From the IMG/VR virus record IMGVR_UViG_3300027899_000035, positions 1-37,654 of that record: 37,654 bases of DNA; one strand, 5' to 3'. The number at the start of each line of letters is the position of its first letter. The stretch's first letter is position 1. Below the pieces are notes generated by a model. It made no database searches. It was not told the DNA's origin and saw only the letters and a list, made by a program, of their open reading frames with translations. Shown one piece after another: positions 16,075 through 22,942 of this stretch. The position numbers and the translations under genes were made by a program. The DNA is from a virus.

Positions 16075-17610
16075 TTAATACCCTGTTATTAAATTTCTAT
16101 TACTTGCATTCAAATACTCTTCATAAGCCCAGTCATCAACAAAACCCTTTTGCTCTTGTGCGTAAGTCTCTAATCGATGAATTGAAGCTGCGAAAGTTTG
16201 GAAAGCATCTGCACCATTTGAGTTAATATCGTGCAACGGCTGATCCATGAAGCAACCAAGTTTGTCATTGAATTTCTTGCGATATTCTCTAAGCCTACTA
16301 ATACCCGTCTCACATCTCTTTTGATCGAACCAGCAGCGACTTATGATTGCTCTTGCTTCATTGATTGAGTCCATCTTGTTTGTTGCTCTTGTTATCTTTT
16401 CAAACTTAAAGCCAAAGTTTGAAGCAATCTCTATTCCATCTTTGCCGTCATAATAGCTTCTTTTTGCAATATCGTGCGGCGCAAAATGTTTTCCGTAGTT
16501 GTAATTCTTTTCTTTTAATATCTTGAAGTAAAAAGGAAGCGGCTCCTCGCTCATCTCGTAGTAATCAACAATCATAAAATCATAGCCTTTTTTCTGAAAG
16601 AACCAAATGCAAGTTGTATCGTTAATTCCCAAATCCCAAGCAGTATGTACTGGTAAGTTTTGATCTATCCCGACCCTGCTAATCCTTCCATCTTGTTCTG
16701 CTTTGATTAGTTCCTTCGACCAATATGCGCCAACAATTGCCTTTTGAAATGCTTCCTTTGAATTGCTTGGAAACTCTTGCTTCATCAAGTCGCCTTGAGT
16801 TTCTTCTTTCTTACAATACCAAGTTTGTTGCTGTCTCGTTAGCTTTATACCTTCATCTTCAAGTTCTAAAAAATAGTCGTTTTGTTTATCATTCAAGATA
16901 TAATCAGCATTCATCTGATACTTGCGATCCTTCCACCATCCAAAAAAATGAAACTTCCAATCGAGTGGCGTCAATTCATCTCTCATCCTCATCTTTCTTT
17001 CTGCCACATCACATAGATTAAAGAAGTGTCCGCTTGCGCCTTGTGCCGTGCTTTCAATAACTATTTGTTGTCCTTGGTGTACTGTGTTAAGTGAACCGCT
17101 CATAATCTCTTCGGCTTTGTCCGGTGATTTTCTGCATATCTTTCCAAACTCTGTAATATGCAAGCGTTGAACTGTGCCAGACCTTGCGCTTGTAGTTACT
17201 GAATAACTCGAGCCGTTACTGAACCGCATGATCTCCGTTGAGTCTGTAATTAATTGTCTAAGCTCTTTAATCTCCGCGGGCAGTCTATCGTACGCGTAAC
17301 GAACTTTGTCTCTAAGTAGTTTCTTTGCATCTTCCAAGTCATCACCAATTAAAACCGCGGTAATGTTTGAATTGAATAAGCAATCATCAAGATAATTAAT
17401 GCAATAGAATGTTGTAATTCCAAGTTGTCGCGCTTTCAATACAATATTAAGAGGATGCTTTTCTTCGATTAATTCGCTTTGAGCTTCGTTACAAATAAAC
17501 TTAAATTCTTTCCCGTTCTCATCTTTGCAATAATATAAGTTTGACATGCGCCAAGCCTTATCAGCAATGTTCTTCTTGAATTGATCTAATGCTTGAGTGC
17601 TATGCTTCAT
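16075..17610 (-). CDS. terL: Terminase large subunit
   Basis: 511 aa from ATG 17610, which overlaps the upstream stop as ATGA; a longer frame from 17649 would overlap the 59-aa gene and is not preferred. ATPase domain: Walker A-like KARQLGIT (about 59-66), a 'LHITEFGK' Walker B-like segment (Glu near 154), and the coupling motif 'VIESTAQG' (about 184-191). RNase H-like nuclease: 'HTAWDLGINDTT' (Asp near 326), 'APHD' (Asp near 380) and 'DINSNGADAF' near the C-terminus. It drives DNA into the procapsid through the portal and cuts the concatemer. Confidence 0.9.
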   Translation of the reverse strand: MKHSTQALDQFKKNIADKAWRMSNLYYCKDENGKEFKFICNEAQSELIEEKHPLNIVLKARQLGITTFYCINYLDDCLFNSNITAVLIGDDLEDAKKLLRDKVRYAYDRLPAEIKELRQLITDSTEIMRFSNGSSYSVTTSARSGTVQRLHITEFGKICRKSPDKAEEIMSGSLNTVHQGQQIVIESTAQGASGHFFNLCDVAERKMRMRDELTPLDWKFHFFGWWKDRKYQMNADYILNDKQNDYFLELEDEGIKLTRQQQTWYCKKEETQGDLMKQEFPSNSKEAFQKAIVGAYWSKELIKAEQDGRISRVGIDQNLPVHTAWDLGINDTTCIWFFQKKGYDFMIVDYYEMSEEPLPFYFKILKEKNYNYGKHFAPHDIAKRSYYDGKDGIEIASNFGFKFEKITRATNKMDSINEARAIISRCWFDQKRCETGISRLREYRKKFNDKLGCFMDQPLHDINSNGADAFQTFAASIHRLETYAQEQKGFVDDWAYEEYLNASNRNLITGY

Positions 17611-17786
17611 ATACCACCCAATCCATAACCGCGCCAACCCAGAACCCAAGCTTTTCTTTTGTCCGAATCATCAGATAAACTTAACACATATTCGTTTAAC
17701 TCTTTTTTCTCATCTTCAGAAAGCTTGTTCCATTCGCCTTCTAAAGTTGTCAGATTTTTAAGTTTGAGTTCTAAATTATTATTCAC
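17607..17786 (-). CDS. 59-aa protein coupled to terL (GTG start)
   Basis: 59 aa, starting at GTG 17786-17784 inside the stop region of the upstream gene (8-nt overlap) and ending in a TGA that overlaps the terL ATG (ATGA). The first part is a charged helix (LTTLEGEWNKLSEDEKKEL) and the end is 'RKAWVLGWRGYGLGG'. The last part recalls the 'W-----GRG-GKT' Walker A region that opens many terminase large subunits, although the lysine is missing. It may be a terminase accessory protein or a leftover. No ORF longer than this occupies the gap. Confidence 0.5.
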   Translation of the reverse strand: MNNNLELKLKNLTTLEGEWNKLSEDEKKELNEYVLSLSDDSDKRKAWVLGWRGYGLGGI

Positions 17787-17967
17787 AATTACTTAAATCA
17801 TTATTAGCAAACATCTCTTGCAACATCTCAACAGCAACAAGTTTCTTAAAATCTTCTCGCTCTTCAATTACCGCAAATTTCTTATCATCTGTGAATCTAA
17901 TAATTTCAAAAGAATTAGGCAGACTTTCAAGATTCATGACGTAACTTGTAACGCTTAAATTTTTCAT
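17779..17967 (-). CDS. Hypothetical 62-aa protein
   Basis: 62 aa from the ATG at 17967 (MKNLSVTSYVM). The open frame extends 33 codons upstream but that part overlaps the 64-aa gene in another frame and has a shadow-like composition, so the shorter start is preferred. The C-terminal half is helical and acidic (EEREDFKKLVAVEMLQEMF). Not recognised. Confidence 0.5.
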   Translation of the reverse strand: MKNLSVTSYVMNLESLPNSFEIIRFTDDKKFAVIEEREDFKKLVAVEMLQEMFANNDLSNCE

Positions 17968-17974
17968 TTTTTGA

Positions 17975-18169
17975 TTAATTGATCTCAACAATATTATCAT
18001 CAACACTAACAACAACATGCTCGCGCCCATCTTTAATGTAATAATCTCCGAGCTTGATTTCTTCAATATTTCTTAAGTTCAAAGATTTGCGATTGTTATC
18101 CAAAACTATTCCCGCAACTTCAGCTTCATCAAATCTTTTCAAAAATTCTTTTTTTGTTATCTTTTCCAT
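17975..18169 (-). CDS. Hypothetical 64-aa protein
   Basis: 64 aa with a helical start (KITKKEFLKRFDEAEV) and beta-strand end (GDYYIKDGREHVVVSVDDNIVEI), suggesting a small alpha/beta domain. It is part of the leftward chain from terS to terL, with a 7-nt gap to the next gene. Its start is preceded by GGAAA (reading leftward TGAGGAAATAAAATGG), a usable SD. Function unknown. Confidence 0.55.
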   Translation of the reverse strand: MEKITKKEFLKRFDEAEVAGIVLDNNRKSLNLRNIEEIKLGDYYIKDGREHVVVSVDDNIVEIN

Positions 18170-18190
18170 TTTATTTCCTCAATTTATTGT

Positions 18191-18394
18191 TTATTGACTC
18201 GCTTTAATCAACCAGAAGTGCATCGCCGCGTCTATTTTCTTAATAGCATTTTTCTCTTGTTCAATGCTCTCATCTATTTTTCTCAAGTCATCCAAAAGAA
18301 TTAAATATCTTGCCGAATCACATTTAACGTTGCGAGCAATCATTGCCGCATCAAATTTTTCAGGATTTTCGCGGATCCATTTTATGTCTAGCAT
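18191..18394 (-). CDS. Truncated seryl-tRNA synthetase N-terminal arm
   Basis: 67 aa. The first ~17 residues, MLDIKWIRENPEKFDAA, match the start of alphaproteobacterial SerRS almost word for word; 'LILLDDLRKI' and 'NAIKKIDAAM' then follow the spacing of the SerRS 'L..LD..RR' and 'N..SKEIGAAM' segments. After this the protein stops, so only the start of the tRNA-binding coiled-coil arm is present and the whole aminoacylation domain is missing. It cannot charge tRNA but might bind tRNA or tRNA-like RNA. It sits between terS and the small genes before terL. Alternative: a captured host fragment with no function. Confidence 0.7.
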   Translation of the reverse strand: MLDIKWIRENPEKFDAAMIARNVKCDSARYLILLDDLRKIDESIEQEKNAIKKIDAAMHFWLIKASQ

Positions 18395-18397
18395 ATT

Positions 18398-18847
18398 TTA
18401 TTTATTATTATCAATCTCACTTAACACTTCACCAAGCCATGAGCTAGTTGCGCTAGTGTCTTTGATTTCAGCTTGCACTTTTGTGTAATCTCCGAATTTT
18501 TTTGGCTTCAATTTTGAAGCGACCCATTTTCTAGCATCTACTCTCAAGCGACTGCGCGCGATTACTTCCTGATTTATTACTTCTCTTCCATCTTCATCTA
18601 AGTAAGTGTCATCTTTTTTATAGTCAGAGATATCTATTATTTCATCAACTAATAATTCAGCTTGTTCTTCTCGTGCGCGAGCGTATTGATTGCTTAACTC
18701 TTCGTTATTATTCAACCACTTCCAAACACTCGTTAAATTCGGCATCTTCTCATCTCTGCAAATCTTACGCAACGACTCACCTTCGGCAATTCTCACACAT
18801 ATTTGATCGAATATTTCTTGGCTAAATGTTACGCTGTTTTTTAGCAT
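18398..18847 (-). CDS. terS: Terminase small subunit
   Basis: 149 aa, first gene of the leftward block. N-terminal HTH (residues about 8-45: FDQICVRIAEGESLRKICRD, then SVWKWLNNNEELS) for DNA recognition, a helical oligomerisation region (ARAREEQAELLVDEIIDI), and the C-terminal family signature 'IARSRLRVDARKWVASKLKPKKFGD' (key residues R-RLRVDARKW...KLKPKK-GD). It binds the pac/cos site and loads TerL. Small-subunit next to large-subunit order is normal, though five small genes separate them here. Confidence 0.85.
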   Translation of the reverse strand: MLKNSVTFSQEIFDQICVRIAEGESLRKICRDEKMPNLTSVWKWLNNNEELSNQYARAREEQAELLVDEIIDISDYKKDDTYLDEDGREVINQEVIARSRLRVDARKWVASKLKPKKFGDYTKVQAEIKDTSATSSWLGEVLSEIDNNK

Positions 18848-19339
18848 GTTTTAAGTCTTTGATTGCCGCGCCGCCGTTGGCTGGTCGCTATTAATAATGT
18901 CGAATGTTATTATGAGAATATCCAGTAGGATTATAGCAAGTCTGCTATTCTCATTCGCGCGGAAGTTTGTCAAGTTATTTTTTATTGTCAAGCACAATAA
19001 TTAAATTTTTTTTATTGCCGCAGTGTAAATATAATGTACATACAATTTACCTTATTGTTTCCTTTTTATTGCTAAATCTTTTTTAAATTATTTTTTCATT
19101 TTCTTAAATCATTTATCTACGGCAGCAATAACAACACGGTTTTGTAGCTCTTAATCTTTGCACTGCCTACAGTCTCAAGGCTTCATCTTTCTTTTATTGC
19201 GTGCGCCTTACTCGCTCTAGTCTCAATTCTTTTATAATTATTTTGGATTTTCTTTGATTAATTACTTGACTATTGTTTTTCTAACGTTTAAGATGATGGC
19301 ACACCAAAAAAACCAAATAACACTTAATTTTTACAAACT
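18848..19339. promoter_or_regulatory. Divergent control region between late and early blocks
   Basis: About 490 bp without a credible gene. Visible elements: a 9-bp inverted repeat (ATGAGAATA / TATTCTCAT) enclosing a smaller alternative hairpin (ATAGCA / TGCTAT) near 18911-18957; a perfect TATAAT on the minus strand just before terS, without a good -35 at normal spacing; two direct copies of TTGTCAAG near 18967-18993, which read TTGACA on the minus strand; and a GTAAAT...ATTTAC dyad (19025-19050) around a TATAAT. These look like operators and promoters for both directions. No repressor gene of the CI type lies next to it. Confidence 0.5.
19266..19294 (+). promoter_or_regulatory. Sigma70 promoter for the rightward genes
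   Basis: TTGACT (19266-19271), 17-nt spacer, TAAGAT (19289-19294). The -35 matches 5 of 6 and the -10 matches 4 to 5 of 6 consensus positions with ideal spacing. Transcription would begin near 19301, about 40 nt before the first rightward start codon at 19340. It is the best-matching promoter in the divergent region. Confidence 0.65.
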
Positions 19340-19483
19340 ATGAAAATCTTTTCTTCAGCAATTTTAGCAACATTTGCACAAGTTGCAATTTTATCGATTA
19401 CTCCAATTTTAGCATGTCAAGTAGCTTTAATTATTGGCGTTGCTCTTACAACTTTCGCCGTTTTCGTTGCAATTTCAGAATAA
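19340..19483 (+). CDS. Small hydrophobic membrane peptide
   Basis: 47 aa. Residues about 5-23 (SSAILATFAQVAILSITPI) and 25-45 (CQVALIIGVALTTFAVFVAIS) form two hydrophobic helices, so a two-pass membrane peptide or a signal peptide plus anchor is likely. It is the first gene after the strong promoter and lacks an obvious SD. Holin-like size is possible, but early position makes that uncertain. Confidence 0.5.
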   Translation: MKIFSSAILATFAQVAILSITPILACQVALIIGVALTTFAVFVAISE

Positions 19484-19502
19484 TTTAAAATCAGGGCAAA
19501 TT

Positions 19503-19688
19503 ATGAAAATTTCAAATTACAAGAGAAAAATTTTATTAGCACGCCGCGCTTTAAGAAGTTTTTTATCGAATGAAAGATTGCGTCAAGTTAAGACTTTGCT
19601 AGACGCAGTGATTGCTTGCGACGCTATCGAATGCAGAATGTCGCAAAAGAAAATGAGAAGAATCTCGAATTTAATCATCTCTATTTAA
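19503..19688 (+). CDS. Basic helical protein, hypothetical
   Basis: 61 aa from ATG 19503, preceded by CAGGGCAAATT; a longer frame from 19434 would cross the previous gene. Very Arg/Lys-rich and helical (KRKILLARRALRSFLSNERLRQVKTLL), suggestive of nucleic-acid binding. It ends just before the GC-rich hairpin at 19690. Not recognised. Confidence 0.55.
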   Translation: MKISNYKRKILLARRALRSFLSNERLRQVKTLLDAVIACDAIECRMSQKKMRRISNLIISI

Positions 19689-19689
19689 G

Positions 19690-19734
19690 AGCCTTACTAG
19701 TGCCGCCGCAAGTTCGGCGGCACAATGAAGGGCT
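19690..19734 (+). terminator. GC-rich hairpin followed by T-run
   Basis: Perfect 9-bp stem GTGCCGCCG / CGGCGGCAC (19700-19723) with loop CAAGTT, flanked by a second pairing AGCCTT / AAGGGCT, then TTTTCTT (19735-19740). This has the form of a rho-independent terminator or attenuator after the first two rightward genes. It may limit read-through into the replication genes until antitermination. Confidence 0.6.
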
Positions 19735-19770
19735 TTTCTTCAAATAACAACTAAAAAACAGGGGCAAGAA

Positions 19771-19974
19771 ATGAAAACAAAAAAACCAAAAATTTACCAA
19801 AACTTTCAAGACAAATTTGGCCACGTTTATCAATTTTCTAGCTATTTAGATTTTGCGACGTTCTGGTTCAATTCCTCCTATGCTAGAAAATTAGAATATT
19901 TTCCTGCCAATTTTAAAAAATTGCAACGGGCGGCTAGAATGTCTAAAGAGGCAAAGGAGCCATGGAATAAATAA
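19771..19974 (+). CDS. Hypothetical protein
   Basis: 67 aa, basic and aromatic-rich (YQFSSYLDFATFWFNSSYARKL). Start follows AGGGGCAAGAA, a good SD. No family recognised; no membrane segment. It begins the series of small genes after the hairpin at 19690. Confidence 0.5.
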   Translation: MKTKKPKIYQNFQDKFGHVYQFSSYLDFATFWFNSSYARKLEYFPANFKKLQRAARMSKEAKEPWNK

Positions 19975-19994
19975 CAATTAAAACAGGGGAAGAA

Positions 19995-20255
19995 ATGCTA
20001 AATAAACTAAAAAAATTAATTGCCACCGCAAAATTTAACCGCGCGCAAAATAAAAGATTTTATGGTGTTTTGGATCAAATTTTCGAGCTAGAAGATGACT
20101 CAGGAATTTTTAAAGCTTCAATTTTAATCGGAATAATTGCCGCTGGCTGCTTCTGGCTGATTGTAATTTGCTTGGACGCGCAAGCGAGCAAATTTGACAA
20201 AAAATTGGAGCAGCAAGAATTTTATAAAATAATCAGATCAACATATAACCAGTAA
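19995..20255 (+). CDS. Single-pass membrane protein, hypothetical
   Basis: 86 aa. A basic N-terminus (LNKLKKLIATAKFNRAQNKRF) and one transmembrane helix at about residues 40-58 (ASILIGIIAAGCFWLIVIC), with a charged cytoplasmic or periplasmic tail. Start has AGGGGAAGAA upstream. Function unknown. Confidence 0.55.
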   Translation: MLNKLKKLIATAKFNRAQNKRFYGVLDQIFELEDDSGIFKASILIGIIAAGCFWLIVICLDAQASKFDKKLEQQEFYKIIRSTYNQ

Positions 20256-20258
20256 TTT

Positions 20259-20810
20259 ATGAAAAAAATAAACATTTATTTTTTTAACAGAAAATCGTGC
20301 AGTTTGAAAAAACAAATTCAAGCGATTGCCAAAATTGCAGCAAAAAACGACAAAACTCGCCCTTGGTTGCAATTTTTACAATTTGAAAAGCTTGAAAGCT
20401 TCTTAAGAATTAGCGCAACAAATGGACATGTGCTTTCTGACATTTTAATTGATGGTGAGGGCTTGGCTTTTGATACTGATTTAAATACAGGCGAGAAAGT
20501 ACATATTGCGGCTAAGAATTTTTTAAAAATTGACCAAGATTTTTTAAAAATTCAAATCGAAGAAACTGCGACGATAAACAGTTCAATCATTGCCGAAATT
20601 CTTAAAAATGGTTTTCCTGATATAGAAAAAGTGAGGATTAAAACAAAGCTGCCAGTTACTCTTGCAATAAACGCCGCTCTTTTGCGCGATTTAGCTAGTA
20701 CTTTTGAAAATGACGTGGTGGAGCTAAATTTTGACCCTGAATTTCCTTCAAAAGCTATTTTTGTGAGCGGGAAAATTAGTAGCGGGCTTATTATGCCAGT
20801 AAATCAATAA
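20259..20810 (+). CDS. Sliding-clamp (DnaN)-like protein
   Basis: 183 aa, about half the length of a bacterial beta clamp. Segments resembling DnaN domains: 'LRISATNGHVLSDILI' (like 'L.L.ATD.E...'), 'GFPDIEKVR' (like the 'FPDY..V.P' turn), 'VTLAINAALLRDLASTF' (like 'I....LL.AL..V'), 'VELNFDPEFPSKAIFV', and the end 'GLIMPVNQ' (like the clamp C-terminus 'V.MPM.L'). It may form a clamp from more subunits than the host dimer, or decoy the host clamp loader. It lies at the head of the replication region. Family call is by eye and moderate. Confidence 0.5.
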   Translation: MKKINIYFFNRKSCSLKKQIQAIAKIAAKNDKTRPWLQFLQFEKLESFLRISATNGHVLSDILIDGEGLAFDTDLNTGEKVHIAAKNFLKIDQDFLKIQIEETATINSSIIAEILKNGFPDIEKVRIKTKLPVTLAINAALLRDLASTFENDVVELNFDPEFPSKAIFVSGKISSGLIMPVNQ

Positions 20811-20823
20811 TTTAAAAAAAACT

Positions 20824-21057
20824 ATGAAAAACGAAATTATAATCAAAAAAGAAATCCAGCCGCGAATCCATGTCAAAACCTTGGAAGGCGAGCTAATCTT
20901 TGGCTCTTTGAACATCGGCAGGCTTCTTAAAACGGATCAGGAGAATGTTTATTTAATGGCGGACGGCGTACCAGTAACTTGTGATAGAGAAATGCTTGCT
21001 CGAATCAACAAAAGATTAAATTTTTTAGGATTAAATTTTTCAAATTGGGGGAAATAA
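20824..21057 (+). CDS. Hypothetical protein
   Basis: 77 aa, small alpha/beta pattern (IHVKTLEGELIFGSLNIGRLL, VYLMADGVPVTCDREML). It sits 13 nt after the clamp-like gene and 3 nt before the next, so it is in the same unit. Not recognised. Confidence 0.5.
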   Translation: MKNEIIIKKEIQPRIHVKTLEGELIFGSLNIGRLLKTDQENVYLMADGVPVTCDREMLARINKRLNFLGLNFSNWGK

Positions 21058-21060
21058 ATC

Positions 21061-21291
21061 ATGAAAATTTTTAGAATAAAAAAATTAAATGCTGATGAAA
21101 ATAAATTTGATGTATTTGAACGAAGTGGCTACACAGCAGTTCTACATCATGAAAAATATGTAAACACTCTTTTCCCTTCGGAAAAAGACGATAAAATTTG
21201 GCATGCCCATCAGTTTTTTGTTAAAAAAAGTGAGAAGTTAATTTTTTTGCAAGAAACTCAAGATTTTGTAGAAGTAGCCAATTTAATTTAA
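21061..21291 (+). CDS. Hypothetical protein
   Basis: 76 aa, charged with several aromatics; it contains 'HAHQFFVKKSEKLIFLQE'. Starts 3 nt after the preceding stop, downstream of GGGGGAAATAAATC, a good SD. Function unknown. Confidence 0.5.
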   Translation: MKIFRIKKLNADENKFDVFERSGYTAVLHHEKYVNTLFPSEKDDKIWHAHQFFVKKSEKLIFLQETQDFVEVANLI

Positions 21292-21298
21292 TAAAATC

Positions 21299-21571
21299 AT
21301 GATAAAAGAATTTTACGTAATTCAAAAGTTTCAAAAAATTAATGAGGCTTTGGATCTAAATTTAGAGTTGCTGGAGTTAAAAATAGAGAAAGAAATGCAG
21401 CACCCAAAAATTGGAGAATTGCACATCATAACTAAGCGGGAAGCGGGAAGCGGCGGTTATAACATAGTGCAGTCTTTTGAAGATTTTAAGGAATTTAATA
21501 TTTTTTTGGAAAACTTTCAAAAAGAACTTAATAAATTTGCAAAATACACAATTAACCCAGAATTATTTTAA
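21299..21571 (+). CDS. Hypothetical protein
   Basis: 90 aa, helical and acidic, with 'ELHIITKREAGSGGYNIVQ' as a central strand-turn. It begins 7 nt after the previous gene without a clear SD. No family recognised. Confidence 0.5.
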   Translation: MIKEFYVIQKFQKINEALDLNLELLELKIEKEMQHPKIGELHIITKREAGSGGYNIVQSFEDFKEFNIFLENFQKELNKFAKYTINPELF

Positions 21572-21587
21572 TTTAAAAAAGGAAACT

Positions 21588-21806
21588 ATGAACGAAAAAC
21601 AATTTACACCCGCAGAAATTTACGAAAAAATGATTGCCGAAAATCTAGGCTTCCCTGAAATGGCGGCAATGATTGAACCGCCAATCAGTCATCAAGGCTT
21701 GCGCTATCATATTGAGCTTTATTGCAAAGAATCTAATAAGCCAATGCCTGCCAGTGCAAAAAGAGGCAGAAAACCAGCTTTTAAAACTTTTACAATTAAG
21801 GAGTAA
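21588..21806 (+). CDS. Small HTH-like protein with basic tail
   Basis: 72 aa from ATG 21588, preceded by AAAGGAAACT (SD 5 nt away); the open frame from 21477 overlaps the previous gene and is rejected. A helix-turn-helix is plausible at about 12-52 (AEIYEKMIAENLG, SHQGLRYHIELYCKE), followed by the AT-hook-like 'KRGRKPAFK'. Probably DNA binding. It ends 2 nt before the repeat-protein gene. Confidence 0.5.
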   Translation: MNEKQFTPAEIYEKMIAENLGFPEMAAMIEPPISHQGLRYHIELYCKESNKPMPASAKRGRKPAFKTFTIKE

Positions 21807-21808
21807 AA

Positions 21809-22354
21809 ATGAAAATATTTACACAAGAAGAATTTGACGCGTTGCCTTTGAATAAATTTGGCGGGCGACTTGTCCCCGCCTTTTCTGATCTTAGCCTAAT
21901 AAAAAGTTTCGGCGAGGGTTGCAGTTTTGGCAAGTTTTGCAGTTTTGGTGAGTATTGCAGTTTTGGTGAGTATTGCAGTTTTGGTGAGTATTGCAGTTTT
22001 GGCAAGTTTTGCAGTTTTGGTGAGTATTGCAGTTTCGGCGAGGGTTGCAGCTTTGGCGAGAATTGCAGTTTTGGTGAGTATTGCAGTTTTGGTGAAAGTT
22101 GTAGATTTGGTCAGGGTTGCAAGTTAATTGGCTTAAAAATTATAAATTATAAAGCAGTTGATAGAATCGGTAATTCTAAGCAAAAGCTATATTGCTGGAA
22201 CCTTGAAAACAATTTATATTTTCGAGCTGGTTGTTTTTTTGGGAAAAAAGATGAGCTTTTAGAAAAAGTGGAAAAAGAATATGGAGCCGACTCGGAATAT
22301 CATTTAGCTGTCGATTTTTTAGAAAAATTAATAACTTTTAAAGTTAAGGAGTAA
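21809..22354 (+). CDS. Hexapeptide-repeat beta-helix protein
   Basis: 181 aa. After a 32-residue start, residues 33-104 are twelve consecutive copies of a six-residue unit SFG-x-x-C (most often SFGEYC or a close variant). The period of six with small/Gly residues is what left-handed parallel beta-helix proteins show, although Phe and Cys at the positions used here are unusual. A C-terminal domain (YFRAGCFFGKKDELLEKV, YHLAVDFLEKLI) recurs in other phage proteins of this type. Start has AAGGAGTAAAA just upstream. Function unknown; binding or scaffold-like roles are guesses. Confidence 0.65.
   Translation: MKIFTQEEFDALPLNKFGGRLVPAFSDLSLIKSFGEGCSFGKFCSFGEYCSFGEYCSFGEYCSFGKFCSFGEYCSFGEGCSFGENCSFGEYCSFGESCRFGQGCKLIGLKIINYKAVDRIGNSKQKLYCWNLENNLYFRAGCFFGKKDELLEKVEKEYGADSEYHLAVDFLEKLITFKVKE
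21905..22120 (+). repeat. Tandem 18-bp coding repeats (12 units)
   Basis: Twelve tandem 18-bp units, typified by TGCAGTTTTGGTGAGTAT, encode the SFGxxC hexapeptides. Three adjacent units near 21955-22008 are identical, which points to recent slippage or recombination. The array is within the reading frame and keeps it intact. Confidence 0.9.
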
Positions 22355-22356
22355 AA

Positions 22357-22722
22357 ATGAAAACAACATCTTACGAAATTTCTAAGCAGCTTGCAGAAGC
22401 GGGCTTTATAACAAACGAAGAAAATCAAATTTGGAATTACAAAGATCAAGAAAGATGGAGCGTGCCAGCTTTTGATTTAGAAACTATTTTAGAGGCTTTG
22501 CCTAATTTTATTGCAAATGGCAACGGAACTGAAAATTGGCTGGTTGTCGATGTTGCTTTTGGTGAAATTCATTATGAGACTGCGTCTTTAGGCGATTGTG
22601 AAAGTGACGCTTTGTTTATAACAACAACAAGAAACAACGAATCATTAGCAGACACCGCCGCCAGACTTCTAATTTTATTGCACGAGAAAGGTTTAATCAA
22701 TTTTAACGAGGAAAAACAATGA
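22357..22722 (+). CDS. Hypothetical protein
   Basis: 121 aa, acidic; an N-terminal segment 'TSYEISKQLAEAGF' and C-terminal 'ESLADTAARLLILLHEKGLI' read like the ends of a small conserved phage family with the pattern 'A-R-L---L-E-G-I'. Start has AAGGAGTAAAA upstream, as for the previous gene. Its TGA overlaps the next short ORF's ATG. Function unknown. Confidence 0.55.
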   Translation: MKTTSYEISKQLAEAGFITNEENQIWNYKDQERWSVPAFDLETILEALPNFIANGNGTENWLVVDVAFGEIHYETASLGDCESDALFITTTRNNESLADTAARLLILLHEKGLINFNEEKQ

Positions 22723-22763
22723 AAAAACCAACACCAAGAAATCAATCAACAAATCAATTTTAA
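22719..22763 (+). CDS. 14-aa peptide coupled to the preceding gene
   Basis: Short frame MKKPTPRNQSTNQF whose ATG overlaps the upstream TGA (ATGA). Its only support is the overlap. It may be a coupling device that hands ribosomes to the HTH gene 3 nt further on. Confidence 0.25.
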   Translation: MKKPTPRNQSTNQF

Positions 22764-22766
22764 ATC

Positions 22767-22940
22767 ATGAAAACTTTAAACAAAAAAGAAATCATTGAAT
22801 CTTGCAAAAGAATCGGTGTTGCGGAAACGGCTAAGAAAATCGGCATTAGTGCATCTTGGCTTTATAAGCAAATCAAAGGCATAAACGTTTGCGGACGCAA
22901 GAGAAGTGGACGCAAGAAATATAAAATAAATTTAATTTAA
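22767..22940 (+). CDS. Small HTH regulator
   Basis: 57 aa. Residues about 6-37 form a helix-turn-helix (KKEIIESCKRIGVAETAKKI, GISASWLYKQIKG), followed by a very basic tail (CGRKRSGRKKYK). Likely binds DNA; a Cro-like or RNA-control role is possible given that it is just upstream of the large structured RNA. Family not identified. Confidence 0.55.
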   Translation: MKTLNKKEIIESCKRIGVAETAKKIGISASWLYKQIKGINVCGRKRSGRKKYKINLI

Positions 22941-22942
22941 AA

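Noticed and set aside
17611-17649. Longer N-terminus for the terminase large subunit
   Set aside because: It overlaps the 59-aa gene in another frame, while the ATG at 17610 overlaps that gene's stop as ATGA.
17968-18066. N-terminal extension (hydrophobic) of the 62-aa gene
   Set aside because: It lies over the 64-aa gene in another frame; the apparent membrane helix is an artefact of that overlap.
21905-22120. CRISPR array
   Set aside because: The 18-bp repeats are directly tandem without spacers and stay in one reading frame as SFGxxC hexapeptides.
21796-22127. Other-frame ORFs over the hexapeptide repeats on both strands
   Set aside because: They are shadows of the 18-bp repeat; the SFGxxC frame has the SD and continues into a non-repeat C-terminal domain.
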